Part shown: in pieces, positions 25,758 to 35,400 of the stretch
Layout of the letters: every line of letters begins with the position of its first letter
How positions within the stretch are numbered: position 1 is the first letter of the stretch
NCBI RefSeq assembly: GCF_002113025.1
Contig: NZ_NEJH01000003.1
Location: 620,001 to 684,000, forward strand
Length of the DNA stretch: 64,000 nucleotides
Reading direction: 5' to 3'
Origin: Pseudomonas sp. B28(2017)
Lineage (GTDB): Bacteria; Pseudomonadota; Gammaproteobacteria; Pseudomonadales; Pseudomonadaceae
Made by a program: the position numbers and the translations under genes
Notes under the pieces: model-generated
What the model was told of the DNA's origin: nothing
Databases searched by the model: none
What the model saw: only the letters and a program-made list of their open reading frames with translations

Positions 25758-26552
25758 TTAGGGGGCGTTCAGGTCGCCGTAAAGCTCGGGACGACGATCG
25801 ATCAGGTAGCGATTGGCGGCACGGGAGTCGAGCATCAACTGCCGATCCAGCTCACCGACAATCAGTGCTTCATCCAGCCCGGCCTGAGCGATACGGCTGC
25901 CGTCCGGCGCGGCGATGCTGCTTTGGCCGCAGTAATGGATGTCGCCTTCATGGCCGCAGTAGTTGGCGTAAGCCACATAGCATTGGTTTTCGAAGGCGCG
26001 GGAGCGCACGGTGACATCGGCGACGAAATCGAACGGAATCATGTTCGCGGTCGGCACCAGGATCAGCTCGGCACCGGCCAAGGCCAGGCGTCGGGCGTTT
26101 TCCGGAAATTCCAAGTCGTAGCAGATCAGGAAACCGAGCTTCCAGCCATTGAGCTCAATGATAGGAAACTCGTCGGAACCTGCGCTGAACATCGAGTGAT
26201 CGAGATCGCCGAACAAGTGCGTCTTGCGGTAGTTGCACAGGCGCTCGCCATTTGCGTCGATCAACTGCACGGCGTTGTAGATCTGCCCGTCGGCGGTGCG
26301 CTCCGGGTAGCCATACAAGATGGCGATCCCGGCAGCCTTGGCAATGCGCGCGATCTGCTGCGCCGACTCACCGTTGTAAACCTCCGCGAGCACGCTGACG
26401 GCATCGACACCGATGTTGTAGCCGGTCAGGAACATCTCCGGCAGCACCAGCAGGTCCGCACCTTTGGCTTCCAGCGCAAGCTGCTGCAAGCGTTGCAGGT
26501 TGCCGGCGACGTCCAGAGGCAGCGGCGGACATTGGTAAAGGGCTACGCGCAT
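25758..26552 (-). CDS. davA: 5-aminopentanamidase DavA (nitrilase superfamily)
   Basis: A 264-residue carbon-nitrogen hydrolase. The triad is Glu39 (LPEMF), Lys110 (YRKTHLFG) and Cys144 (LICYDLEFPE). Directly after davB, with the same length as P. putida DavA (264 residues as recalled), it should hydrolyse 5-aminopentanamide to 5-aminopentanoate and ammonia, the second step of L-lysine breakdown. It ends about 40 bases before pqqF, in the same order as in P. putida. Confidence 0.93.
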   Translation of the reverse strand: MRVALYQCPPLPLDVAGNLQRLQQLALEAKGADLLVLPEMFLTGYNIGVDAVSVLAEVYNGESAQQIARIAKAAGIAILYGYPERTADGQIYNAVQLIDANGERLCNYRKTHLFGDLDHSMFSAGSDEFPIIELNGWKLGFLICYDLEFPENARRLALAGAELILVPTANMIPFDFVADVTVRSRAFENQCYVAYANYCGHEGDIHYCGQSSIAAPDGSRIAQAGLDEALIVGELDRQLMLDSRAANRYLIDRRPELYGDLNAP

Positions 26553-26564
26553 TTCGGATTCCTC

Positions 26565-28247
26565 TTACTCGGGCAGGGCGATCGGACCGATTTCGTTGAA
26601 CACATCTCCTGGACCCGGATTTTCGGCGTGAGTTGCACCGCCGAAGTGTTTCATGATGCCCCAGACCGCGTTGAGCGAGGTCTGCACAGCGCCTTCAACC
26701 CAGGCCGGCGTCCACGAAACGTCGTCGCCGGCAATGAAGATCCCGCGCTGCTCGGGCGGCATGTCGTCCTGCATGAAGTGCGCGTACATGCGTTGGTTGT
26801 AGCGGTAGTGACCGGGCAGGGCGCCTTTGAATGCACCAAGGAAATGCGGGTCGGCTTCCCAGGACACGGTAATCGGATCGCCGATGATCCGCGCTGCGAT
26901 GTCGACTTTCGGGTAGATCTTTTTCAATGCATCCAACGCCAGTTTCACGCGTTTTTCCACAGGGTGCGGGAGCATTTTCAGCGCGTCGCTCATCCACGAG
27001 TACGACAGGCAAATCACCCCCGGCTTGTCGTCGCCGTTGTCGAACAGGTAGGTGCCGCGGGTCAGGCGATCGGTGAGGGTCATGCTCATCAGGTCGCGAC
27101 CGGTTTCCGGATCCTTGTCCTTCCAGAACGGCCGGTCGACCATCACGAAGGTCTTCGACGACTGCATGTAGCGGGTACGGTCCAAAGCCATCCACATCTT
27201 TTGCGAGAACAGGGTTTCGTCGCATTCGATCTGAGTGGTCAGCAACCAGCTTTGGCAGGTGGTCAGCACTGCGGCGTATTCGCGGGTGTCGCCGTTGTTG
27301 TCGGTGACCGCAAAACGGCCATCCGGTGCGTGGGCGATTTTCTTCACCCCGGAGCGTGGAGCGCCATTGTGCAACGACTTGAGACTGGTGCCTTGCGGCC
27401 AATGCACGCAGCGTTCCGGTACATGGCGCCAGATGCCTTGCGGGACTTGTTCCACGCCACCGACCACCAAATGCTGGTGATCGTCACAGTTGGTCATCAC
27501 CACGCGGAAGATTTCCAGCATCGAGTTCGGGAAATCGGAGTCCCAGCCGCCTGTGCCGAAGCCGACCTGACCGAACACTTCGCGGTGATGGAACGACAAC
27601 TTGGCGAAGGCTTTGGAGGTGGCGACGAAGTCGTAGAAGGTGCGGTCGTCCCACAGCGGAACGAGGGTGTTCCACAACTCCTTGAGGCGCGGCACGTCGC
27701 GGTCGCGGATTGCTTGCTGGATATCAGAGAATTGTGAACCGGCCTCCAGGGCATCGGCCCAGGCGTCAGCCACTTCCTGAAAGAGTGCAGGAAGATCCGC
27801 CAGTTTCTGTGCGTAATGGGTTTTGCCTTCCAGATCGATGACGGTGCTGCCGGAAGCAGGTGTCAGCGGGTTGGGGAAGGGTTTGGTCTCAAGACCCAGC
27901 TTGTCGACGTAGTGATAGAACGCGGTGGACGACACCGGAAAACGCATGCCACCCAACTCCGCGACAATGCCATCGGTGCCGTTGAACACCTGGGAGCGCA
28001 GGCGGCCGCCCAGCTTCGAGGCCTCATAGACCACCGGTTTCAGGCCAAGCTTCATCAGTTCGTATGCGGCCACCAGCCCCGCGATACCGGCGCCGACAAT
28101 CGCCACCTCGGTGCCGTGATTATGCTCGGGAATGCTGCCCAGGCCAGCCGGGTGTTCGATCCAGTCGTCGAAGGCGAAGGGAAAGTCCGGGCCGAAAATG
28201 GTGACTGGTTTTTTACCGTCTGCAGGATGGCGATTGTTCTTGTTCAT
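26565..28247 (-). CDS. davB: L-lysine 2-monooxygenase DavB
   Basis: A 560-residue flavin enzyme of the amine-oxidase family that converts L-lysine with O2 to 5-aminopentanamide, CO2 and water. The dinucleotide-binding motif VAIVGAGIAGLVAAYEL is at about residues 48-64, followed by the GGR segment SKLGGRLRSQ. The C-terminal flavin segment GIFIAGDDVSWTPAWVEGAVQT is intact. It is easily mistaken for tryptophan 2-monooxygenase, but length and pairing with davA favour DavB. The Lrp-type gene upstream on the same strand may control it. Confidence 0.93.
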   Translation of the reverse strand: MNKNNRHPADGKKPVTIFGPDFPFAFDDWIEHPAGLGSIPEHNHGTEVAIVGAGIAGLVAAYELMKLGLKPVVYEASKLGGRLRSQVFNGTDGIVAELGGMRFPVSSTAFYHYVDKLGLETKPFPNPLTPASGSTVIDLEGKTHYAQKLADLPALFQEVADAWADALEAGSQFSDIQQAIRDRDVPRLKELWNTLVPLWDDRTFYDFVATSKAFAKLSFHHREVFGQVGFGTGGWDSDFPNSMLEIFRVVMTNCDDHQHLVVGGVEQVPQGIWRHVPERCVHWPQGTSLKSLHNGAPRSGVKKIAHAPDGRFAVTDNNGDTREYAAVLTTCQSWLLTTQIECDETLFSQKMWMALDRTRYMQSSKTFVMVDRPFWKDKDPETGRDLMSMTLTDRLTRGTYLFDNGDDKPGVICLSYSWMSDALKMLPHPVEKRVKLALDALKKIYPKVDIAARIIGDPITVSWEADPHFLGAFKGALPGHYRYNQRMYAHFMQDDMPPEQRGIFIAGDDVSWTPAWVEGAVQTSLNAVWGIMKHFGGATHAENPGPGDVFNEIGPIALPE

Positions 28248-28417
28248 GGCTGACCTTACTGGCGACCCGACGCGGAATGCGCATCTGAGTATAGGAAAAG
28301 ATGCCAGCCATTCTAGAGAGCACAGAACACGTTAATAAGACGCAAAGTGTCGTCGTTTTGTAATTTTACTGGTCAATATGACGATGATGATGTGCATACT
28401 GTCCACTGTGGGAGTAT

Positions 28418-28879
28418 TCAAACCGGCTGCCCTCGATCAATCTTGCTACTCAAGATGATCGAAGTCGTGGTCTTCTCCACCCCATCCACACTGCCAATCT
28501 GATCCAGCAACTGATCCAGCTGCTCCGGCGAATCGGTGCGCAACCACGCGACATAATCAAATTCGCCACTTACTGCACACAGCTGCTGCACCTGCGCCAT
28601 CGCGCTCAGGCGTCGCAACACCTCCTTGCCGGAACGCGGCTGCACAGTGATCCCGACATACGCCTGCAACCCGCCATCCACCACCCGCTGTCCGAGGCGC
28701 ACGCCGTAACCGGTGATCACTTTGGCCTTTTCCAGCCGGACCAGGCGCGAGGTGACCGTGGTGCGAGCGATGCCCAGTTGCCGGGCCAGCATGGCCACGC
28801 TCTCGCGGGCGTTGATCTGCAGGGCGGCAATCAACTGGCGGTCGATTTCATCGAGAACGGGTGGGCGAGTGTCAGGCAA
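28418..28879 (-). CDS. Lrp/AsnC-family transcriptional regulator
   Basis: A 153-residue regulator with an N-terminal helix-turn-helix (LDEIDRQLIAALQINAR, then ARQLGIARTTVTSRLVRLE, about residues 30-52) and a C-terminal ligand-binding domain of the Lrp type. It precedes davB-davA on the same strand with a 170-base gap. Lrp-type proteins commonly sense the amino acid whose catabolic genes lie next to them, so lysine or 5-aminovalerate is a reasonable guess for the effector. The gap holds TATACT (28288-28293, minus strand) as a possible -10 box for dav. Confidence 0.9.
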   Translation of the reverse strand: MPDTRPPVLDEIDRQLIAALQINARESVAMLARQLGIARTTVTSRLVRLEKAKVITGYGVRLGQRVVDGGLQAYVGITVQPRSGKEVLRRLSAMAQVQQLCAVSGEFDYVAWLRTDSPEQLDQLLDQIGSVDGVEKTTTSIILSSKIDRGQPV

Positions 28880-29011
28880 AGGCTTATCTCCAGCGGTATG
28901 GATCAGTGCGCAAGCATGTTACAGGCAGATTCTGCATGACGCTCGCGACGGATCCCTGATCTGGTCCCGGTACCGTTCATGACATTTCTGTCTGCGACAA
29001 ATTGCCATAAG

Positions 29012-29021
29012 TAACTAGTTA
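29012..29021. promoter_or_regulatory. Palindrome upstream of the PQQ dehydrogenase gene
   Basis: TAACTAGTTA is a perfect 10-bp palindrome 43 bases before the chosen start of the dehydrogenase, in the short region between the lrp gene and the dehydrogenase. It may be an operator. No regulator can be assigned. Confidence 0.35.
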
Positions 29022-29064
29022 GTACATGATTTCGCCCTTGTCACAAATGGGGAAAATTTCCGAC

Positions 29065-31416
29065 ATGAACAATTCTGGGGCTGCCGCCGGCAGCAAATGG
29101 TTGATGGCGGGGCTGGGTGTGCTGATTGCGCTGATCGGGCTCGGCCTGGCTGGTGGCGGTGGCTATCTGATCGCGCTCGGCGGTAGCTGGTATTTCCTGC
29201 TGATGGGCCTGGCGATGCTGGTGTCCGGGTTGATGATCGCCCGGTGCAAGCCGCTCGGCGCATGGCTGTATGGTGGGGCGTTGATCCTCACGGCAAGCTG
29301 GGCGGTATGGGATGCCGGTCTCGAATACTGGCCGCTGGTCTCGCGAGTACTGACGTTCGCCGTGATCGGTCTGGTTGTGGCGCTGATCTATCCGACCCTG
29401 GTCCGTGCTTCGGGCGCGATCGGCGGGCGTGGTGCTTACGGTCTGGCCGGCATTCTGGGCGTGGGAGTCGTTGCGACAATGGCCTACATGTTCGTCCCGA
29501 CCCACGTGGTCAAGGCCACCGTTGAGCCTGCGGTAACGCCGGTCGCGCCGGGCACCGAGCAGAAAGACTGGGCTCACTGGGGCAACACCACCGCCGGCAA
29601 TCGCTTTGCTGCGCTGGACCAGATCAACAAAGGCAACATCGACAAATTGCAGGTCGCCTGGACCTTCCGCACCGGTGACATCCCGCAAAGCACCGGCGCC
29701 GGTGCCGAAGACCAGAACACCCCGCTGCAAATCGGTGACACGGTCTACACCTGTACTGCCTACGGCAAAGTCTTCGCCCTGGATGCCGACACCGGCGCCC
29801 AGCGCTGGAAGTTCGACCCGCAAGGCACCGCGCCCAACTGGCAGCGTTGCCGTGGCCTGGGCTACTCCGAAACCCCGGCTTCTTCGGACAATCAGCCAAC
29901 TGCCTGTACGAAACGTCTGTTTCTGCCGACCGGCGATGCGCGCCTGATCGCCATCAATGCCGGCACCGGCAAGCCCTGCGAAGAGTTCGGCAACCACGGT
30001 ACTGTCGACCTGACCACCGACATGGGTGAAGTGAAGCCCGGTTACTACCAGCAGACCTCGACCCCATTGGTTGCAGGGGACGTGGTGATCGTCGGTGGCC
30101 GCGTGGCCGACAACTACTCCACAGGCGAGCCGCCGGGCGTAGTTCGTGCCTACGACGTGCGCAGCGGTGAGCTGGTATGGGCATGGGATCCGGGCAATCC
30201 GAACACCACCAAGCGTCCGCCGGCCGGTGAGACTTACACCCGTGGCACGCCGAACGTCTGGTCGGCCATGTCCTACGACGCCAGGCTCGGTCTGGTGTAC
30301 CTGCCGACCGGCAACGCGACGCCAGACTTCTTCGGCGGTCAACGTACCGGTTTCGACGACAAGTGGAGTTCGTCCATCGTCGCCATCGACGTAAAAACCG
30401 GCCAGGTACGCTGGCACTTCCAGACCACCCACCACGATCTGTGGGACTTCGACCTGCCGGCGCAACCGCTGCTGTACGACGTGCCGGACGACAAGGGCGG
30501 CACCCAGCCAGCCTTGGCGCAAGTCACCAAGCAGGGCGAGATCTTCCTGCTCAACCGCGAGACCGGCGTGCCGATTGCCCGCGTCGAGGAACGCCCGGTG
30601 CCGCAAGGCAAGGTTCCCGGCGAGCGTTATTCGCCCACCCAGCCGTTCTCGGTCGACATGCCGTCAATCGGTAACAAGACCCTGACCGAATCCGACATGT
30701 GGGGCGCCACACCGTTCGACCAGTTGATGTGCCGCATCCAGTTCAAAGGCATGCGCCACGAAGGCGTCTACACCCCACCGGGCATGGACCGCGCCCTGCA
30801 ATTCCCGGGCTCGTTGGGCGGCATGAACTGGGGCAGTGTCTCGGTCGATCCGAACACGAACTACATGTTCGTCAACGACATGCGCCTGGGTCTGGCCAAC
30901 TACATGATCCCGCGCGACAAGATCGGCGCTGGGGCCAGCGGCATCGAAATGGGCGTGGTACCGCAGGAAGGCACGCCATTCGGCGCAATGCGCGAGCGTT
31001 TCCTCTCGGCGGTCGGCATTCCGTGCCAGAAACCACCGTTCGGCACCCTGTCAGCCATCGACCTCAAGACCCACAAACTGATGTGGCAAGTCCCGGTCGG
31101 TACCGTGCAGGACACCGGCCCGCTCGGCATCCGCATGCACCTGCCGATCCCGATCGGCATGCCGACCCTCGGCGCGTCACTCTCCACCCAGTCGGGCCTG
31201 CTGTTCTTCGCCGGCACCCAGGACTTCTACCTGCGCGCCTTTGATACCGGCAACGGCAACGAAATCTGGAAGTCGCGTTTGCCGGTGGGCAGCCAGTCCG
31301 GGCCGATGACCTACGTTTCGCCGAAAACCGGCAAGCAGTACATCCTGCTGACGGTAGGCGGTGCGCGTCAGTCGACCGATCGTGGGGATTATGTGATTGC
31401 CTATGCTTTGCCGTAG
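29065..31416 (+). CDS. gcd: Membrane-bound PQQ-dependent dehydrogenase (probably glucose dehydrogenase)
   Basis: A quinoprotein with five N-terminal membrane helices (to about residue 140) and a periplasmic eight-bladed propeller that binds PQQ. Blade repeats such as VYTCTAYGKVFALDADTGAQRWKF and LSAIDLKTHKLMWQ are clear. The segments THHDLWDFDLPAQP and PIGMPTLGASLSTQSGL are typical of glucose/quinate/shikimate dehydrogenases. It oxidises its substrate and passes electrons to ubiquinone; for glucose this gives gluconate in the periplasm. Glucose is favoured over quinate by overall likeness to Pseudomonas Gcd, but this is not certain. The frame opens at 29026; ATG 29065 is chosen because GGGGAA precedes it. 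It lies near the pqq genes that make its cofactor. Confidence 0.8.
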   Translation: MNNSGAAAGSKWLMAGLGVLIALIGLGLAGGGGYLIALGGSWYFLLMGLAMLVSGLMIARCKPLGAWLYGGALILTASWAVWDAGLEYWPLVSRVLTFAVIGLVVALIYPTLVRASGAIGGRGAYGLAGILGVGVVATMAYMFVPTHVVKATVEPAVTPVAPGTEQKDWAHWGNTTAGNRFAALDQINKGNIDKLQVAWTFRTGDIPQSTGAGAEDQNTPLQIGDTVYTCTAYGKVFALDADTGAQRWKFDPQGTAPNWQRCRGLGYSETPASSDNQPTACTKRLFLPTGDARLIAINAGTGKPCEEFGNHGTVDLTTDMGEVKPGYYQQTSTPLVAGDVVIVGGRVADNYSTGEPPGVVRAYDVRSGELVWAWDPGNPNTTKRPPAGETYTRGTPNVWSAMSYDARLGLVYLPTGNATPDFFGGQRTGFDDKWSSSIVAIDVKTGQVRWHFQTTHHDLWDFDLPAQPLLYDVPDDKGGTQPALAQVTKQGEIFLLNRETGVPIARVEERPVPQGKVPGERYSPTQPFSVDMPSIGNKTLTESDMWGATPFDQLMCRIQFKGMRHEGVYTPPGMDRALQFPGSLGGMNWGSVSVDPNTNYMFVNDMRLGLANYMIPRDKIGAGASGIEMGVVPQEGTPFGAMRERFLSAVGIPCQKPPFGTLSAIDLKTHKLMWQVPVGTVQDTGPLGIRMHLPIPIGMPTLGASLSTQSGLLFFAGTQDFYLRAFDTGNGNEIWKSRLPVGSQSGPMTYVSPKTGKQYILLTVGGARQSTDRGDYVIAYALP

Positions 31417-31440
31417 GAGCGAGCTTGCTCGCGAAGGTCG
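31416..31440 (+). repeat. Half REP element after the PQQ dehydrogenase
   Basis: A single copy of the REP core, GGAGCGAGCTTGCTCGCGAAGG, directly after the stop codon, without a matching inverted partner nearby. Probably the remnant of a pair. Confidence 0.6.
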
Positions 31441-31581
31441 TGAACGATACGCGTGCTGACTGCTTGGACGCGATGCTTTCGAGCCCTTCGCGGCAGGCTT
31501 CCACAAAGCGCGGGGCATCAGGATGGACAGCGACCATCACTCGTAGTCGAATGCGAGAACGAAGGTTCCGAGGCAATGGAT

Positions 31582-32214
31582 ATGACGAGGAAGATGCCCC
31601 CCGCAGTACGCGATCATGCTCTGCAGATCGCCCATCACGAAATGGGCCACTACGTCGTGGCCCGCGCCCTGGGGTTTGAAACGGGCGGCGTGACCCTGAC
31701 GGTGACCATGGATTTGCGGCATCAGGGAGGGGCCTGCATTACGCTGGTGCGCCCGATTACATCGATAGAAGCGATGAAAGAGCATCTGGAAGCCCGGATG
31801 ATGGTGCTCCTGGCTGGCGCAATGGCGCAGACACTGCCTTCAAAACCTTCAGCCGCGAAACGCGTCGACAAGCCGAAAGCCACAGCCATCCTCAAAGGTG
31901 AGCAAGGGGCGGAACAGGACTACGCAAAAATCAGGGAGCTTCAGCATCTGCTGCGCAACATCGTCTATCCGGATACAGACCCCGCGTCGTCGGGCAGTAT
32001 CACGACCGAGATGAAAGCGATCAATGACCGCCTGTGGATGCGGACGCAGGAAATCGTCGAGGCGCTATCCGAGACCATTACTGAACTGGGAGAGACGCTG
32101 GTAGACCGCATGGTCCTTGTGGAGCAGTGGGGCCGACCGGCGGATACCTATGAGGTCGTGTTGACGCGAGAAATGCTTGAGCGGTTGGAGATGAGTCAGG
32201 CCCGCCCCCTGTAG
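31582..32214 (+). CDS. Stand-alone M41 (FtsH-type) metallopeptidase domain protein
   Basis: A protein of 210 residues. The zinc motif HEMGH (H19, E20, H23) in HHEMGHYVVARALGFE parallels the FtsH segment HEAGHAxVAxxLG. The following part, ARMMVLLAGAMAQTL, parallels ARIxVLLGGRAAEEL. GAEQDYAKI, with Asp113, matches the FtsH GASNDxxxA stretch that carries the third zinc ligand. So a full M41 peptidase domain seems present, but the AAA ATPase and membrane helices of FtsH are absent. GAGG at 31570-31573 is 8 bases from the ATG at 31582, which is preferred over the ATG at 31576 and over longer frames from 31453. It has no obvious operon partner; substrate and function are unknown. Confidence 0.78.
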   Translation: MTRKMPPAVRDHALQIAHHEMGHYVVARALGFETGGVTLTVTMDLRHQGGACITLVRPITSIEAMKEHLEARMMVLLAGAMAQTLPSKPSAAKRVDKPKATAILKGEQGAEQDYAKIRELQHLLRNIVYPDTDPASSGSITTEMKAINDRLWMRTQEIVEALSETITELGETLVDRMVLVEQWGRPADTYEVVLTREMLERLEMSQARPL

Positions 32215-32311
32215 GAGTGAGCCCAAATAGAAGATTCGGAGTTTGCCTACAAGGTCCTTAGGCGTCATCTGATAAAGCGACGCCTGAAGTAATCGAAACT
32301 AAACGTCAGGC

Positions 32312-32341
32312 GAAAAAAAAGCCGCGTAAAAACGCGGCTTT
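32312..32341 (-). terminator. Intrinsic terminator of the tRNA gene
   Basis: A 9-bp stem (AAAGCCGCG / CGCGGCTTT) followed on the minus strand by a T-run of about eight, a few bases after the tRNA 3' end. It may also slow plus-strand readthrough from the peptidase gene. Confidence 0.82.
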
Positions 32342-32347
32342 CTTGAT

Positions 32348-32424
32348 TGGTGGGCCCACACGGACTTGAACCGTGGACCAAAGGATTATGAGTCCTCTGC
32401 TCTAACCAACTGAGCTATAGGCCC
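32348..32424 (-). tRNA. tRNA with CAU anticodon, probably tRNA-Ile2
   Basis: A 77-base cloverleaf including an encoded CCA end. The D-arm reads AGCTCAGTTGGTTAGAGC, the anticodon loop is CTCATAA, and the T-arm has GGTTCAAGTCC. The CAU anticodon could be Met or Ile2. The acceptor stem has C4-G69 and C5-G68, known recognition points for the lysidine-forming enzyme TilS, and the anticodon arm GACTCATAATC equals that of E. coli Ile2. This favours Ile2, which reads AUA after lysidine modification. It lies just downstream of the rmcA-rpoD-dnaG cluster on the same strand side. Confidence 0.9.
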
Positions 32425-32439
32425 TCAGTAGGCCGCGGA

Positions 32440-35400
32440 TTATAACGACGGTTTCGCGACTGTGCCATCCGAAAAAGCCATTACGGTTGTACGAAGAAAC
32501 GTCGCGGCATATTCGTCCGGGGGTAGTGGCGGGCTGACAATGTAGCCCTGGATTTGCTCGCAACCCTCGGCGGCGAGGAATTGCTGTTGCGCCTGGGTCT
32601 CGACGCCTTCGGCAATCACGGTGAATTGCATGCTGCGTCCGAGCGCGATGATGGCGCTTACGATCGCCGCATCGTGGGGATCGTCCGGCAGGCCGCGGAC
32701 GAAGGATTGGTCGATCTTGAGGATGTCCAGCGGCAGTCGCTTGAGGTAACTCAGGGACGAGTAACCGGTGCCGAAGTCATCGATGGCCAGTTGCACGCCC
32801 AGATGTTTGAGTTGATGCAGCACCGCCAGCGCTTCTTCGGCCTGGCTCATGATGAAGTTTTCGGTGATTTCCAGTTGCAGGAAACCCGGGTTGAGGCGGT
32901 TGTCCTTGAGCAACTGTTCGATACGGCCCAGCAGGTTGGGTTGGCGCAATTGGGCGCCGGCAAGGTTGACCGAGAGCGGGCCGGGACTTTCGTACAACCG
33001 GTGCCATTCGGCCATCTGCCGGCAGGCGGTTTCCAGGACCCAGTCGCCGATTTGCAGGATCATGCCGTTCTCTTCAGCCAGCGGGATGAAGTGTTCCGGC
33101 GGCACGTCGCCAAAGGTCGGATGGCGCCAGCGGATCAGGGCTTCGGCGCCGACCAGGCTGTAGTCTTCGAGGCTGATTTTCGGTTGGTAGCACAGGTGCA
33201 ATTCGTTGCGTTCGATGGCGCGGCGCAGTTCGTGCTCCAGTGCCACGCGTTCGCTGGCCTGAGCGGTGAGGTCGCGGGTGTAGCTTTCGACACGGTTGCG
33301 GCCTTTGGCCTTGGAACTGTACATCGCGGCGTCGGCGTTCTTGATCAGTGTGGCAACGTCGCAGCCATCCTTCGGATAGAGGCTGGTGCCGATGCTGGCG
33401 CTGATGAAAAACTCGTGTTCACCGGCCTGGAACGGCGCGGTGAAACAATTGAGCAACTTGGTGGCGAGGTGGTCGGCATCACTGGGTTGTTGCAGGCCCG
33501 GCAGCAGGATTATGAACTCGTCACCGCCCAGGCGCGCCACGGTATCGATGTCACGCAACTGCTCCTTGAGACGTACGGCAATGCCCTTGAGCAGCAGGTC
33601 GCCGACCGGGTGGCCCAGGCTGTCATTGATGTGCTTGAAGCGGTCGAGGTCAAGGAACAACACGGCACCCTGGCCACCATTTTCCTTTTGGCTATTGAGC
33701 GCGGTGAGCAAGCGGCTTTCAAACAAAGTGCGGTTGGGCAGGCCAGTCAGCGGATCGTGATGCGCTTGATAGTCGAGTTTGGCCTGGGCGTGTTTGAGGC
33801 TGGAAATATCGGCGAACACCGCAACAAAGTGGGTGATGAATTTTTCGCGGTTGCGTACGGCGCTGATGGTCAGCCAGCTCGGGTAGAGCTCGCCGTTCTT
33901 GCGTCGGTTGGATATCTCGCCTTGCCAGTGACCCTCGGCAGTCAATTGATGCCACATGGCCGCGTAAAACGCGCTGTCGTGCAGACCCGAGGCGAGCAGG
34001 CGTGGCGTATGACCCAGGGCTTCGCTCTCGCTGTAGCCGGTGATTTCAGTGAACGCACGATTGACCGCGCTGATGTGTTGCTGGGTATCGGTGATCAATA
34101 CGCCTTCGGCGGTGCTCTCGAACACGGTTGCAGCCTGTTGCAGTTTTTCCTGCATCAGGTGTCGCTCGGTGATGTCCCGGGCGATGGTCAGCATACAGTC
34201 GTCATCGCCAATCGGCAGTGGGCGACTGGACACTTCGCAGAGACGGATCTGCCCGTCACTGCGGCGGATATGGCAGCTGAAGTCGCGGACGAAACCGTCC
34301 CGGTGCAACAGATCAAGCATTTGTTTGCGTTCGTTAAGGTTGACCCAGATGCCGAGCTCCAGCGCTGAACGATCCACCGACATAGCGCTGTTGAACCCGG
34401 TAATGCGGCTGAAGCCGTCGTTGACCTCCAGCAGCAAGCCATCGCTTTGCCGCGACAGCAGCAAGCCGTCGGGGGAGGCGTGGAAGGCTTTGGCGAATTT
34501 TTCTTCGGAGGTTTGCAGTTGTTGCTGGGTTTCCTTGAGCTGGGTGATGTCCCGCACCACGACCACCAGCGCCGATGTCATGTCGAGGTTAAACGGTTCG
34601 GCGGAGATCAGGCCGGTAAACACGTGGCCATTGCTGCGACGAAAAGGCATTTCCAGGTTGCGGATGCTGCCGGCCTGCAAGCGTTGCAACAGGCCCGGCC
34701 CAACGCCGGGTATTCCCCAGATGTTCAGGTCGGTGGCGGTGTGGCCAATAACGTCCTCGGCCTTGAGGCCGATCTGTTCTTCGAACGCTTCGTTGACTTC
34801 CAGCAGGCAACCGTCGCTCAGGCGCGCGATCACCAGAATGTCCGGGCATTGCTGGAACACCGAAGCGAATTTCTGTTCTGACAGGCGCAGCGCTTCTTCG
34901 GTGCGCTTGGCGTCGGTGATGTCGATCATCAACCCGCGCAACACCGGCTCATGTCCGTGTTCGATCAGGCTGACGATATCGCGCACCCAAAGACAGCGGC
35001 CGTCGGCGGTGATCACCCGGTAATCGAGGCGGTGATCGCGCCCGGCCAGTATTTCGTGGTCGCAGAAGTTCTGGGCGCGGGTCAGGTCGGCGGGGTGAAT
35101 GATGTTGCGCCAGAAGCCCGGAATCAGCCAATGGGACAGGGGATAACCAAGAAGGTCTTCGGCGTGGGGCGATACATAGCTGTAGGTGTAGTCGGTGACA
35201 TTTGCTTCCCAGGCGATGGCCGACAGGCTCTCCACCAGGCCTCTGTAGTGGTACTCGCTGCTGCGCAGTTCCTGTTCAAGATCGACCCGGCGGGCGATTT
35301 CCGAACTCAGGCGGCGGTTGATGCGGATAACCGTCGCCAGCACGATGGTCAGCAGCAGCAACCCGGGCAGGCCATAGATCAACAGGTCATTCCAGAACGT

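Noticed and set aside
26565..28247. Tryptophan 2-monooxygenase (IaaM) as the identity of the flavin monooxygenase
   Set aside because: The 560-residue length and direct pairing with a 264-residue DavA-type amidase next to pqqF fit DavB as in P. putida.
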